Of a DNA stretch of 64,000 nucleotides, positions 35,529 through 45,429 are shown in pieces. The notes beneath the pieces were generated by a model, which was not told the origin of the DNA, did no database searches, and saw only the letters and a list, made by a program, of their open reading frames with translations. Position numbers and translations under genes: made by a program. Positions within the stretch are counted from its first letter, which is position 1. Each line of letters begins with the position of its first letter. Source of the stretch: JACRCT01 sp049841135 (GTDB taxonomy: Bacteria > Myxococcota > Myxococcia > Myxococcales > UBA5297); contig JASGHK010000005.1 in the NCBI GenBank assembly GCA_049841135.1, positions 2,294,001 to 2,358,000 of the forward strand, given 5' to 3'.

Positions 35529-38354
35529 ATGCGTCCGAATCGCGCGTTCGCCACCCTGGTCGCCTCGGTGGGGCTGGGGTCCGTCCTGGCTGCCTGCCCG
35601 CCGTCCTGGGAGCCGGGCTTCACGCCGCGCTCGCCCCTGGCCGACGACCCGCTGCTGGGGACCCGGATCGCGAGCTGGCTGCCAGAAGCCGAGACCAAGG
35701 TCGACGTCCTGCTCGCCGACGACGGCGTCTACCTCGCGTTGGTCGAGGGCGACGGCCCGCTGCAGCGCCAGCGGCTGGTCCGCATGGCCAGCGACGGGCG
35801 GACCGTCGAGAACGTCGCCCTGCCGGCGGAGGTCGAAGGCTCGGTCTTCGTCCTCTACCGCCGGCTGGGAGGCCCGGGCGTGGTGGCGGTCTGGGGCGGA
35901 TCCAACGTCTCGGGCGGCATCGGCTTCTACGACGGGCAGGCCTGGACGCGAGATCCCGCTGCCGCCACAGGTGCGGGCGGAGGATCTCTACCTCGTCGGC
36001 CGCGCCAAGGACGCCATCGTCGGCCAGACCGAGACCGCGGCCTTCTTCTGGGACGGCGAGCACTGGCGCCTGCTGCGCCGCTCCGTGCGCGTCGAGCTCG
36101 GGCCCTGGGACGGGCAGAGGCTGCGGGTCCTCTACGGCGACGACTATCCCTGGGCCGCCCTCTACGACTTGTCCGGGCCCCGCTTCACCGAGACCGTCCT
36201 CATCGACGCCGACCTCGGCGAGGCCGACCTGGCCTACGGCGCGATCAACGGCGGCGCCGACGACTTCACCTTGGGCCTGCACCTCCCCGGCCTGGACCCG
36301 TCGACGATGCGGCTGGTGCGCTACGAGGCCGGCGCCTTCCACGCCACCGTCGACGTGCCGGGGCAGTTCATCGCCGTGACTCCGGGGCAGTCGCGCGTGG
36401 TGGTGGTGGAGGCCGTCCCGTCGGAGGCCTACGCCTTCGGCCGGGTGCGCGCCGTCGACCCCAAGACCAACGCGGTGGAGGTCCTGCTCGAGCCGGTGGG
36501 GCAGCGCCTGGAGTGTCCGGTCGGGTCGCCGACGACCTGCGTGGAGCGGGACCTCGCCGTCTTCGGGTCGCTGTCGGCGGACGGGGCGCGCTTCGCCGCG
36601 GTGGCCTTCGACGAGCGCGACGGCCGCGGCCGGGTCTACGCCAAGGTGGTCTCGCTGCCCTTCAGCGGCCCGCTGTTCGGCCCCGGCACCGAGCCGGTCG
36701 ATCCGCCCGACGCCGGCGGTCCCGGACCCGGTTCCGACGGCGGCGGACCGGGTCCCGGCCCTGATGCCGGCGCCCCCAACGCAGTGACCCTCGTCGGCCA
36801 GTTCGAGGTCTCCAACGGAGAGAACGAGCGGCTCCAGGTCGCGCTCGAGCCCACCGACGGATTCGGCAAGGCCACCGTCCTGCAGGTCTGGCCCGAGTTC
36901 CGCGCCGAGGTCGACGCGATGCGTCCCTACCGGCTCAAGCTCACGGCCGAGGGCTACCAGCCGCTCGAGTTCGAGACCTTCATCCCGCCCCAGGCCGGGG
37001 CCACCTTCGAATCTCGGATACCAGTCCTTGTCCCAGGGCGTGCGTCTCGGCCTGTCGCCCGCGGGCGCGCCGGCCTACGCCGAGAGCACCCGAGGCGCGA
37101 TGCTCACCGCGGTCGCGGGCACCTGGAAGCTGGTCAGCGCCGACGCCCAGGGCGAGCTCGTGGTCCAGGACACGGGGCTCGCCGTTGCCACGCCGGTCGT
37201 CGCGCCGCGCTTCACGCCCGACGGCGCGCTGGCGCTCCTGCCCGCCGGAAACCGAGCTCTGGGCCGTCCGGCTCTCGGACGGCGCGGTGCTGGGGCCCTT
37301 CTTCTCCTACAACGCCAACCTCGACCCGCAGCCGCTCTTCGCGCGGCAGGGCAAGGTGGGCATCGCCTCCGACGGCGCCGGGGGAAGGGTCGCCTTCACC
37401 TGGAGCGAGGCCGGGCTCTCCACGCTGTGCCCGCTGGGGAGCACCAACGTCGCCTACGGCCTGTCGCCGGGCGGGAGCCGGGCGGTGCTGCTCGACGGCG
37501 CGTCCAAGCTCCAGGTGGTCGAGCTGGCGACCTGCACCTCGACCGAGGTGGGCTCCTACGTGCCGACCCGAAAGGGCAAGGCGGTCGCCTGCGCCGAAGA
37601 CGGCGGCGTGGTGCTGGTCTCGGAAGGGGCCTCGTCACAGTGCTGGACGGATCGCAGCGGCTGCTGGCTGACGCTGGTGAAGCCCGGGCAGGCGAACGTC
37701 GGGTTGGGCGAGGGCTTCTTCGCCCACGCCCTCGACTCCGCGGGCACGGTCGTGGCCGCGGTGAAGGGCCCGCAGGGCCAAGCGAGCCTGGGCCTCTACC
37801 AGGTGCAGGACCTGGCGGTGATCCCGCTCCCCCTGGGGCCGGGCCTCGACGTGCTGGCCGGCTGGACCATCGGCGAGCACCTGGTGCTCAGCGACGCGAC
37901 GGGCATCGAGGTCGTCGATCTGGAGTCGCAGTCGCTGGAGAAGACCCTCGCCGGAGGGTGGAAGGCGACGGCGCGCACCGACGGGTCGCTGCGGCTGTCG
38001 CCCACGTCTTGCGGCGGGACCTGCGAGCACGTCCTGCTCGACCCGCGGATCGGGCTGGAGACGCGCCTGCCCGCCGCCACGGGCAGCAATGCCCACGCCT
38101 TCGCGGGCGGGGAGCGGACCGTGCTCTGCGGCGGGCTGTCCTGCAACGTGGTCTCCGTCGCGAAGGCGGGGACCGATCCCGGAGACCTGGCGGCCTGGCG
38201 CAAGGTGGTGAGCGTCCCGGCGGCCGGCTACCAGTTCGCGGGCGGCTTCCTCTTCGACGACATGTTCGACGCGCCCTGCGTGCCCTACACGCGACCCGAC
38301 AAGGCCAACGCCAACGGCGGCTACAAGGACCTCGCCGGGTTCTGCGTGCGCTAG
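35529..38354 (+). CDS. Large lipoprotein with propeller-like N- and C-domains (three frameshifts)
   Basis: About 940 residues when bridged. ATG at 35529 (MRPNRAFATLVASVGLGSVL), lipobox LAAC. Residues 20-390 are a beta-propeller-like domain paralogous to the 31822-32994 protein (shared block ...RVYAKVVSLPFSGPL). Next comes a Gly/Pro/Asp linker (GGPGPGSDGGGPGPGPDAG), then a ~80-residue carboxypeptidase-regulatory/PEGA-like piece (YRLKLTAEGYQPLEFETF) and a second ~450-residue propeller-like domain ending GGYKDLAGFCVR. Breaks, all +1: 35948-35956 (beside GAGATC), 37008-37016 (GAATCTC for GATCTC) and 37249-37259 (beside GAGCTC). Each correction restores continuous text. The last ~135 residues are duplicated as a dead copy at 41917-42334. 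Surface-exposed protein of unknown ligand. Confidence 0.7.
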
Positions 38355-38412
38355 CGGGCGCGCTACGCCGGACGCGTCGGACCGAACGTCGCGGACGCGC
38401 GAAGGCCTGTGA

Positions 38413-38440
38413 CGATATGTCTGCGTTCACCGACTTGCCG
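38413..38440 (+). repeat. Dispersed TATGTC repeat, copy at 38.4 kb
   Basis: gatatgtctgcgttcaccga followed by cttgccg, 60 bp after the stop of the 35529-38354 gene. Resembles the 29140 copy over ~25 bp (TATGTC-GCGTT-CCGAC) and shares CTTCCGCAGCTC further downstream with the 42383 copy. It overlaps no gene. Confidence 0.45.
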
Positions 38441-38576
38441 GGCAGCCCGCAGACAACCTTCCGCAGCTCCCGCATCGCAGGAGGGTCGCGAGCCCCGTCC
38501 CACAGGCCCGCGAAGCGGAATGCCCTCTGTACAGACGCAAGAGGCGGTGTTGAAGTTCCGCCCGGAAATTTCCGGC

Positions 38577-39398
38577 ATGGCGACGCTCGCACCAACGGCG
38601 CTCATCGATAGGCGGGTCAGCGAGCGGGTGCGCTTCCGCAGCTGGCGCTACGCCGGGGAGCGTGTCTGGGTCGCGGACCAGGCCTCGCACGCGGCCATCG
38701 AGCTCAGCTGGGTGGAGTCGAGCATCACCCGGATCGCGGTGGGCCAACGCACGCTCGAGCCGCGGTGCGGCTCCGGGCTGCTCATCCCCGCCGGGGTCGA
38801 GCACCGGACGACCTTCCTCCCGGGCGCGCGGTGCGCCACGCTGCACCTCGACCCGCGCCTGGTGGAGGAGGTCGCGGAGGCGATGGGGGTCGGGGCGCCG
38901 GTGCTGGGGACGCTTCAGAGCGCCCGCCTGCCGCTGTTGGTCGGGTTGCTCCGGGTGGAGTTGGAGGAGGCTGGCGCCGGGCACGCGCTCGCGGCGGAGG
39001 CGCTGGTCGAGGCCGCGCTGGTGGAGGCGCTGCGCCCGGGGACCGCGTGCCCCTCGGCGGGCTCTGCCCCCGACCCGAGGATCCGCCGGGCGCTGGAGCT
39101 CATCCAGTCGCGGTATGCGGAGCCCCTGGCCATCGAGGACCTGGCGGCGGCGGCGGGGATGAGCCGGTTCCACTTCAGCCGGCGCTTCTTGAGGGTCGTG
39201 GGCCAGAGCCCCTATCGCTACTTGACCGAGACCCGGCTGAAGCGCGCCGCCGAGCTGCTGGCACGCGGCCGAGGCTCGGTCACCGAGGCCGCTCTCGCGG
39301 CGGGCTTCGGAGACCTCGGACGCTTCGGGCGGCTGTTCCGCCGGCGCTTCGGGTGTACCCCCAGCCAATATCTCGGCCGTTTGCCCCGAGCCCGCTAG
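38577..39398 (+). CDS. AraC-family transcriptional regulator
   Basis: 273 residues from the ATG at 38577; an in-frame ATG at 38520 would add 19 residues and cannot be excluded, as neither has a strong ribosome site. The N-terminal ~150 residues are a cupin-like sensor (RFRSWRYAGERVWVADQASH, then GSGLLIPAGVEHRTTFLPGA). Residues ~170-270 are a complete AraC DNA-binding domain with two helix-turn-helix units: IEDLAAAAGMSRFHFSRRFL and TEAALAAGFGDLGRFGRLFR, ending FGCTPSQYLGRL. It probably senses a small molecule and activates or represses nearby or unlinked promoters. It lies between two lipoprotein genes on the same strand, 90 bp before the sialidase-fold gene. Confidence 0.92.
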   Translation: MATLAPTALIDRRVSERVRFRSWRYAGERVWVADQASHAAIELSWVESSITRIAVGQRTLEPRCGSGLLIPAGVEHRTTFLPGARCATLHLDPRLVEEVAEAMGVGAPVLGTLQSARLPLLVGLLRVELEEAGAGHALAAEALVEAALVEALRPGTACPSAGSAPDPRIRRALELIQSRYAEPLAIEDLAAAAGMSRFHFSRRFLRVVGQSPYRYLTETRLKRAAELLARGRGSVTEAALAAGFGDLGRFGRLFRRRFGCTPSQYLGRLPRAR

Positions 39399-39487
39399 GC
39401 GGCGAGCACGATTCGCCCAGGCAGCGCACGAATCGCAGCGCGCTGCGGCGTCGGGTCAAAGATGCTTCCTCCGACATGGAGGTCGTG

Positions 39488-41606
39488 ATGAACCGGTCCA
39501 GACTGGTCGCTGTCCCCCTGCTGCTCGCGCTCTCAGCGTGCGGCGATGCCCCGTCCCAGCCGTCCGATGCTGCCGTGGCCGCGAAGGACGCGGCGAGAGT
39601 GCCGGGTCCGGACGTCGGCTTCACCCCGGCCAGAGACGCTGCCGCCGATCCGCTCGACGCCAGCGGCGCCATGGATCCGCGCGACGCCGGCGACGCCATC
39701 GATCCGCGCGACGCCGGCGACGTCCCGCTCGATCCGCCCGACGCCAGCCCAATCGCCCTGGACGCCGGAGCCTTGGACGCTGGCCTCGATCCGGTCCTCG
39801 ACCAGGAAGGGCTCTCCGCGGTGGCCGGGAGCAGCCACGAGCACGAGGCGAGCGTCGCCGTATCGCCGGGCGGACGGGTGGTCGTGTCCTGGCTCTCCTT
39901 CACGGGCAGCGCCTACACGGTGGGCTACCGCATCTCCAACGACCAGGGCGCCTCCTGGGGACCGGCGACCCTGGTGGCGCTCCCGCCCAACACCAACGTC
40001 CAGGCCAATGCCACGGTAGCCGCGGACGACACGGACACCCTCTACCTGGCCTGGGCCTCGGCGAAGAAGACCGCCACTGGGGCGCGCACCAACCTCGCGG
40101 TCTGGGCAGCGCGCTCGCTGGCGGGAACCGTGAGCTTCGAGGCACCGGGCCGGGTCACGCCCGCCAACGCCGCCGTGGGGGTCTACGACCTCCCCCGGAT
40201 CGCGGTGACCGCCAACGGCGTGGTGAACATCGCCTACACCGCGACCTCCACCGACTACGCCTCGATGTGGATCGAGGATGCCACCAGCTCGGACTTCAAG
40301 AGCTGGACCTCGACGATCACCGCCGGCCCCGGCACGCCCAACTCGGTGCGCAACTTTCCGCACCTCTGCCGGTCCGAGGGATCAGGGCGCATCTACCTGG
40401 CCTTCTGGGACACGGACCTCGCCTTCTACGCCTGGGGAAACGGCGTTGCGCTCCAGCACAGCGACGACGAGGGGAAAACCTGGTCGCAGCCGGTCGCCGT
40501 GCAGCAGCCGGCCGACGACCTGGCCGCGTCCGGGATGTGGGTCGACTGTGCCGTCCGCGGCGACGACGTCTGGGTGATGTACGGCTTGAGCCTGGAGGCC
40601 CTCACCGCTTCCGCCGTGCCCACGCTGTTCGGGCTGCGCCTCGCCCACTCCGGCGACCACGGGCAGACGTTCGACTTCTACGCCGATCCTGTCGGAAAGC
40701 CGGCCGCCGCCTACATGTACCCCCGGCTGGTGGGTGAGCGCGGAGGAGCGCTGGACCTGGCCTTCTACGCCGGCTCCGGGCCCAACGACGCCGCGGCCAG
40801 CCTTCGCCGCTCCCGCTCGCTCGACGGACGTGAGTTCGCGGCGACAGTGGTCCACCAGCCGCTGCGCTTGACGACCTCACGGACCGCCGCGCGCTGGGTA
40901 GGCGACTACACGGGGCTGGCCTCTTCCGAGGGGAACCTGTTCCTGGCCTACACCGAGAACTCCTCTGCGGCTCCGCACATCGCCCTGCACCGCACCCCCG
41001 CGGAGCTGCCCGCACCGGGGCCGAGCCCGGACGGCGGGGTCCCCGACGGCGGCGGCGCGACTCCGGATGCGGGCTGCTATGCCGACCAGGTGTTCGTCCC
41101 CGTGGTCTGGGCCCCGCCCAGTGAGTTCGCCCAGGGAGCCTGCAGCGCGGGCCAGCTCACCGACTACGATGCCTGCACCGCCCAGGGGGACTGCACGGCC
41201 TTTCGCGCTCAGCCGGGAAACGCCGGGTGTCTCGCCTGCATAGAGACCGACGAGGGGGCCGCCGCCCATGGGCCGGTGATCACCCGCGGGACCGGCGCGG
41301 CGCTGGAGGTGCTCGAGTACAACTACGGCGGTTGCCAGGCCCACGTCGACGGACAGATCTCGGCGGGAGGCTGCGGGAACCAGCTGAACGATTGGCTGGA
41401 TTGCACGAGTTTGGAGTGCGGCGGCTGCTCGGACTTCTCGAACGTCGTGAGCAACGGTCCCGCCCATCAGTGCTTCTACCGGGCGCTCTCCCACGGTCGG
41501 TGCGCGAACGCCCAGGTCTCCGCGGCGTGCTACGGCGAGCCTCTGGGGAGTCGCCCAGCAATGCGCGACCTGGAGCGAGTTCCTCAAGGCGTGGTGCGGG
41601 TCCTGA
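39488..41606 (+). CDS. Sialidase-fold (BNR/Asp-box) lipoprotein (one frameshift)
   Basis: 705 residues when bridged. ATG at 39488 with GGAGG 5 nt upstream (the ATG at 39476 overlaps it and is rejected). Lipobox LSAC, then an Asp-rich linker with repeats of IDPRDAGD. Residues ~110-520 form a six-bladed sialidase-like propeller with Asp-boxes: SNDQGASWGPATL, SDDEGKTWSQPV, SGDHGQTFDFY. No clear catalytic Arg triad, so binding rather than hydrolysis is as likely. A Pro/Gly linker and a C-terminal Cys-rich domain follow (CTAQGDCTAFRAQPGNAGCL, then CTSLECGGCSDFSNVV). The frame changes at 41537-41543, where GAGCCTC would be GAGCTC; removing one base gives CYGELWGVAQQCATWSEFLK and a stop at 41606. 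Exported to the cell surface. Confidence 0.8.
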
Positions 41607-41624
41607 CCGCTCTCGAGGCGCTGG

Positions 41625-41925
41625 CCGGCTCCGCATGTTCAGCTCGCAGACCTCCTTCTCGTCCTTCTCGGTGCGCAGGCCGAACTTGGGGTACTCGCGG
41701 CAGGCGCCCTTGGTCGTCGCGTCGTCGCAGGAGCCGGCGGCCTTGAACCGCGCAGCCTCGGAGCCGGCAGGGGCTGCAGCGGGAGCCGCGGCAGGTGCGG
41801 CAGGAGCGGCGGCGGCCGGGGCCTTCTCACCCGACTTCTCGCGGCAGAGGGCGGCGTACTTGCGGGCAAGGGTCTTGGCGTCCTCGACCGTGGCGGAAGG
41901 CAGGTTCTTGTCGCAGGAGAAGACC
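41625..41925 (-). pseudogene. Internal fragment of a secreted Ala/Pro-rich protein
   Basis: The minus strand reads VFSCDKNLPSATVEDAKTLA, RKYAALCREKSGEKAPAAAA, then an Ala/Pro tract and SCDDATTKGACREYPKFGL, TEKDEKEVCELN. This has the character of a small periplasmic Cys protein (two Cys pairs around an Ala/Pro linker), but it has no start or signal peptide. It ends abruptly at the 3' end of the sialidase-fold gene on one side and at a copied fragment of the 35529 gene on the other. The junction at 41917-41926 shares ggagaagacc with the parent of that fragment, so microhomology may have joined them. Confidence 0.55.
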
Positions 41926-42334
41926 ATCGCCGGAGGGTGGAAGGCGACGGCGCGCACCGACGGGTCGCTGCGGCTGTCGCCCACGTCCTGCGGCGGGACC
42001 TGCGAGCACGTCCTGCTCGACCCGCGAGTCGGGCTGGAGACGCGCCTGCCCGCCGCCACGGGCAGCAATGCCTACGCCTTCGCGGGCGGGGCGCGGACCG
42101 TGCTCTGCGGCGGGCGGTCGTGCAACGTGGTCTCCGTCGCGAAGGCGGGGACCGATCCCGGAGACGTGGGCGGCCTCGCGCAAGGTGGTGAGCGTCCCGG
42201 CGGCCGGCTACCAGTTCGCGGGCGGCTTCCCCTTCGACGACATGTTCGACGCGCCCTGCGTGCCCTGCACGCGACCCGACAAGGCCAACGCCAACGGCGG
42301 CTACCAGGACCTCGCCGGGTTCTGCGTGCGCTAG
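41917..42334 (+). pseudogene. Dead duplicate of the last ~400 bp of the 35529-38354 gene
   Basis: From ggagaagacc at 41917 to the stop at 42334 it matches 37938-38354 nearly base for base (GGWKATARTDGSLRLSPTSC, then CEHVLLDPRVGLETRLPAAT and CNVVSVAKAGTDPGD). It lacks any start, signal peptide or upstream domain. It carries a frameshift near 42170 (gacgtgggcggcctcgcgc for gacctggcggcctggcgc). It is joined on its left to a fragment of an unrelated minus-strand gene. High identity to its parent means recent duplication, or conversion. Confidence 0.85.
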
Positions 42335-42382
42335 CTGGCGGTCGCCAGCTCGGATCGCTGAACGTGGGACCGACCTGCTGAA

Positions 42383-42410
42383 GATATGTCAGTACCCATC
42401 AACATCGTGC
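42383..42410 (+). repeat. Dispersed TATGTCAG repeat, copy at 42.4 kb
   Basis: agatatgtcagtacccatca followed by acatcg, near-identical to the copy at 23481-23505. It lies 50 bp after the stop of the dead duplicate, the same relative place as the 38413 copy has after the intact parent gene. Confidence 0.5.
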
Positions 42411-42484
42411 GGCGCTTCCGCAGCTCGAGCCTCCGCGCGTCGGTGGAGGAGCTCCGACCAAGGTGGCCGAAGGCAACCCACGAA

Positions 42485-42508
42485 CCCCCTCCCGCAGTTG
42501 GGAGGGGG
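42485..42508 (-). terminator. Strong hairpin downstream of the Cys-rich lipoprotein gene
   Basis: CCCCCTCCC, loop GCAGTT, GGGAGGGGG: a perfect 9 bp GC stem 14 bp beyond the stop of the 45255-42523 gene. No T-tract follows on the minus strand. Likely transcription end or mRNA 3' protection. Confidence 0.55.
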
Positions 42509-42522
42509 CAGGGGGGAGGGCC

Positions 42523-45255
42523 CTACTGGCAGACCCAGGGCCCGGCGTTGCACGACTTCCCGGAAGGGCAGTCGCTGGTGCTGCCGGGGGTGACACAGCC
42601 GCAACCGCCGTCCGACTTGCAGGTGTAGCCGGTCGACGCTCCGGTGCACTCCGAATTGGCGCCGCACTTGCGGCACGTCCCGCTGCCGCAGATGGGCGTC
42701 GTGCCCGAGCACGAGCCGGTGCAGGCGCCGCCCACCGGGCCGCAGTGCGCGGCGTCGATGGGGTAGCAGATTCCGTTCTGCAGGCAGCCACTGCAGCTGG
42801 CCGAGCAGCTGCCGTTGGCGTTGCACACCTGCCCGCCGCAGGAGGCGGACGAGGTGCAGGCGATGCACTGCCACTGCCCCGTGTTGCAGACGGGCTTGGT
42901 GCCGCTGCAGTCCGAGTTGAACGCGCAGCCGACGCATACGTTGGACCGGCAGACGTGGCCGACCGCCGAGCTGGCGCAGTCGCCGTTGGCGGCGCAGGCG
43001 ACGCAGGCCCCGCCGCTGCAGATGGGCGTGCCGCCCGTACAGGATCCCGTGCAGGCGCCGCCGACCGGGCCGCAGTGCGTGGCGTCGATGGGGTAGCAGA
43101 TGCCGTTCTGCGTGCAGCCATTGCAGGAGGCCGAGCAGTGCCCGTCGGCGTTGCACACCTGGCTGCCGCACGTGTACTGCGTGCAGGCGATGCACTGCCA
43201 CAGGCCGGTGTTGCACTGGGGCTTTGGCACGAAGCAGTCCGAATCCGACTTGCAGCCGACGCAGACGCCGCACCGGCACAGGCCGCCGGTGGAGGAGCCT
43301 GTGCAGTCCTGGTCGACGAGGCAGGCGGCGCAGACTCCGCCATTCGCCGAGTCGCACAAGGGCTTGGTCCCCGAGCAGGCCGTGCAGTTGCCGCCGACCG
43401 GCCCGCAATGCGCGGCGTCGATGGGGTAGCACACGCCCCCTTCGAAGCAGCCGTTGCAGGTCGAGGTGCACGAGCCGTCGGGCTGGCAGGCGCCGCTGCC
43501 GGGGCAGCCCAGGTCCTTGCAGCTGCGGCACTGCCACTGGCCGGTGTTGCAGATGGGGTTGGGCGTCTGGCAGTCGGAGTTCGAGGCGCAGCCCACGCAC
43601 GCGCCAGACCGGCAGATCTTGCCCGGCGCGCTGGCGCAGTCCGCGTTGGTCAGGCAGGCGGCGCAGGCGCCCTCGCTGCAGAACGGGGTCGCGCCGGAGC
43701 AGGCGGTGCAGGCGCCGCCGGCCGGGCCGCAGTGGGCGGCGTCGATGGGGTAGCAGATGCCGTTCTGCAGGCAGCCCTGGCAGGTGTCCGAGCAGGCGCC
43801 GTTGGCGTTGCACACCCGCGAGGAGCCGCAGGTGTACTGCGTGCAGGCGATGCACTGCCACAGGCCGGTGTTGCACTGGGGCTTGGGCAGGGCGCAGTCC
43901 GAGTCCGACTTGCAGCCGACGCACACGCCGTAGCGACAGATGGAGCCGGCCTTGTCGGCGCCGCAGTCGGCGTCGGACAGGCACTCCGCGCAGGTCCCGG
44001 CCTGGGCGTCGCACAGGGTCATGACTCCCTCGCAGGCCGTGCACGCGCCGCCGACCATGCCGCAGTGCTGGTGGTCGACGGGGTAGCAGACGTTGCCGAA
44101 GAAGCAGCCGTCGCAGGTGGAGCTGCACGAGCCGTCGGGCTGGCAGACGCCGTTGCCGGGGCAGCCCAGGTCCTTGCAGCTGCGGCACTGCCACTGGCCG
44201 GTGTTGCAGATCGGGTTGGGCGCGGCGCAGTCGGAGTTCGAGGCGCAGCCGACACAGGCGCCGTACCGGCAGATCTTGCCCGGCGCGCCGGCGCAGTCGT
44301 CGCTGGTCAGGCAGGCGACGCAGGTGCCGCCGCTGCAGTGAGGCGTGGCGCCGGAGCAGGCGACGCAGGTGCCGCCCTTGCTGCCGCAGTGGGCGGCGTC
44401 GCTCGTCTGGCAGGTGCTGCCCTCGAAGCAGCCGTCGCAGGTGGAGGCGCAGGAGCCGTCGGCCTGGCAGACGCCGTCGCCGGGGCAGCCCAGGTCCTTG
44501 CAGCTACGGCACTGCCACTGGCCGGTGTTGCAGATGGGGTTGGGCGTCGCGCAGTCGGAGTTGGAGGCGCAGCCCACGCAGGTGCCGAACCGGCAGATCG
44601 CGGTAGTGCCGGCGCAGGTGGAGCAGGCGCCGCCGGCGGGGCCGCAGTGCTCGGGGTCCCCCGCGGGGAAGCAGTCGGCGCCGGCGATGCAGCCGTCGCA
44701 GGCGATGGTGCACGAGCCGTCGGCGTTGCAGGTGCCGCCGCCGCAGCTGGCGGAATCGGTGCAGGCGACGCACTTGTGGGTCGCGGAGTCGCACACCGGG
44801 GTCTTGCCGCTGCAGTTGGCGCTGGTGGCGCAGCCGACGCACTGGCCGTTGCGGCAGCTGGGCGTCGCGCCGCTGCACGAGGCGCAGGCGCCGTTGTCGG
44901 CGCCGCAGTGGTCCTTCTTGTTGCCGGGGTAGCACAGGCCGGCCTGGGTGCAGCCGGTGCAGGAGGCGGCGCAGGTGCCGTCGGAGTTGCAGACCCCGCC
45001 CAGGTCGGCGCAGTCGGCCGCGGCGGCGCAGGTGCGGCAGGTGTGGTCGCTGTCGCAGATGGGCGTCGCGACGTCGCACTCGGCGCTCGAGGCGCAGCCG
45101 CCGCCACCGGCGTCACGCGGGATGGCAGCGTCCACCGGCGCGGTGGAGGCGTCGGGACCGGCCGTCGGTCCGGTGTCGCTCGTGGTCACGGGCGGGTTGT
45201 TGGGACACGCAGCCAAAAGGACGGCGGCGGCGAGCGCCGGGAGCCAGTTGCGCAT
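42523..45255 (-). CDS. 910-residue lipoprotein made of Cys-rich tandem modules
   Basis: 910 residues, ATG at 45255. Signal MRNWLPALAAAVLLAAC (lipobox LAAC), an Asp/Ala/Pro linker, then eight tandem ~100-residue modules to the end. Each module has a core C-x-GC-x4-6-CYP-x-D-x-x-HCG (for example CQGCLQNGICYPIDAAHCG), then G-x-CTACSGATP, C-x-x-C-x-x-NADC, CVGCKSDSDC, CNTGQWQC and C-x-x-LGCPG-x-GVC. Over 100 cysteines imply a heavily disulfide-bonded rod outside the cytoplasm. Alternate modules are nearly identical in stretches, so the array grew by recent internal duplication. It is distinct from the DUF4215 repeat of the 565-4373 protein but has the same general design. Probable surface adhesin or structural protein. 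Intact frame. Confidence 0.85.
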   Translation of the reverse strand: MRNWLPALAAAVLLAACPNNPPVTTSDTGPTAGPDASTAPVDAAIPRDAGGGGCASSAECDVATPICDSDHTCRTCAAAADCADLGGVCNSDGTCAASCTGCTQAGLCYPGNKKDHCGADNGACASCSGATPSCRNGQCVGCATSANCSGKTPVCDSATHKCVACTDSASCGGGTCNADGSCTIACDGCIAGADCFPAGDPEHCGPAGGACSTCAGTTAICRFGTCVGCASNSDCATPNPICNTGQWQCRSCKDLGCPGDGVCQADGSCASTCDGCFEGSTCQTSDAAHCGSKGGTCVACSGATPHCSGGTCVACLTSDDCAGAPGKICRYGACVGCASNSDCAAPNPICNTGQWQCRSCKDLGCPGNGVCQPDGSCSSTCDGCFFGNVCYPVDHQHCGMVGGACTACEGVMTLCDAQAGTCAECLSDADCGADKAGSICRYGVCVGCKSDSDCALPKPQCNTGLWQCIACTQYTCGSSRVCNANGACSDTCQGCLQNGICYPIDAAHCGPAGGACTACSGATPFCSEGACAACLTNADCASAPGKICRSGACVGCASNSDCQTPNPICNTGQWQCRSCKDLGCPGSGACQPDGSCTSTCNGCFEGGVCYPIDAAHCGPVGGNCTACSGTKPLCDSANGGVCAACLVDQDCTGSSTGGLCRCGVCVGCKSDSDCFVPKPQCNTGLWQCIACTQYTCGSQVCNADGHCSASCNGCTQNGICYPIDATHCGPVGGACTGSCTGGTPICSGGACVACAANGDCASSAVGHVCRSNVCVGCAFNSDCSGTKPVCNTGQWQCIACTSSASCGGQVCNANGSCSASCSGCLQNGICYPIDAAHCGPVGGACTGSCSGTTPICGSGTCRKCGANSECTGASTGYTCKSDGGCGCVTPGSTSDCPSGKSCNAGPWVCQ

Positions 45256-45429
45256 GGGGACGCCTTTCGTGGCAGCACAGGGTTGGGCGACACGACGGGA
45301 GCGGTCTGAGAGGATAGCGACCTGCCGCCGAGCGACACAACGGAGGCCAGCCCGCAGCGACGAGCGAGAGTGCGTTGGTCGGCGGGAATCGTCAGACGGC
45401 GGATGCGGCTCGAACCGTCGGATCGCAGG

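Noticed and set aside
33433..37671. A 1412-codon + strand frame spanning two opposite genes
   Set aside because: Its first half is antisense to a well-supported lipoprotein operon; only 35.95-37.02 kb of it is real, as the middle part of the frameshifted 35529 gene.
39488..41606. Calling the Asp-box protein an active sialidase
   Set aside because: Asp-boxes are present, but I cannot find the FRIP motif or the Arg triad, so only the fold is claimed.
42463..45309. A 948-codon + strand open frame rich in Ala/Gly/Val
   Set aside because: Antisense shadow of the Cys-rich module lipoprotein; no start signal, signal peptide or domain.
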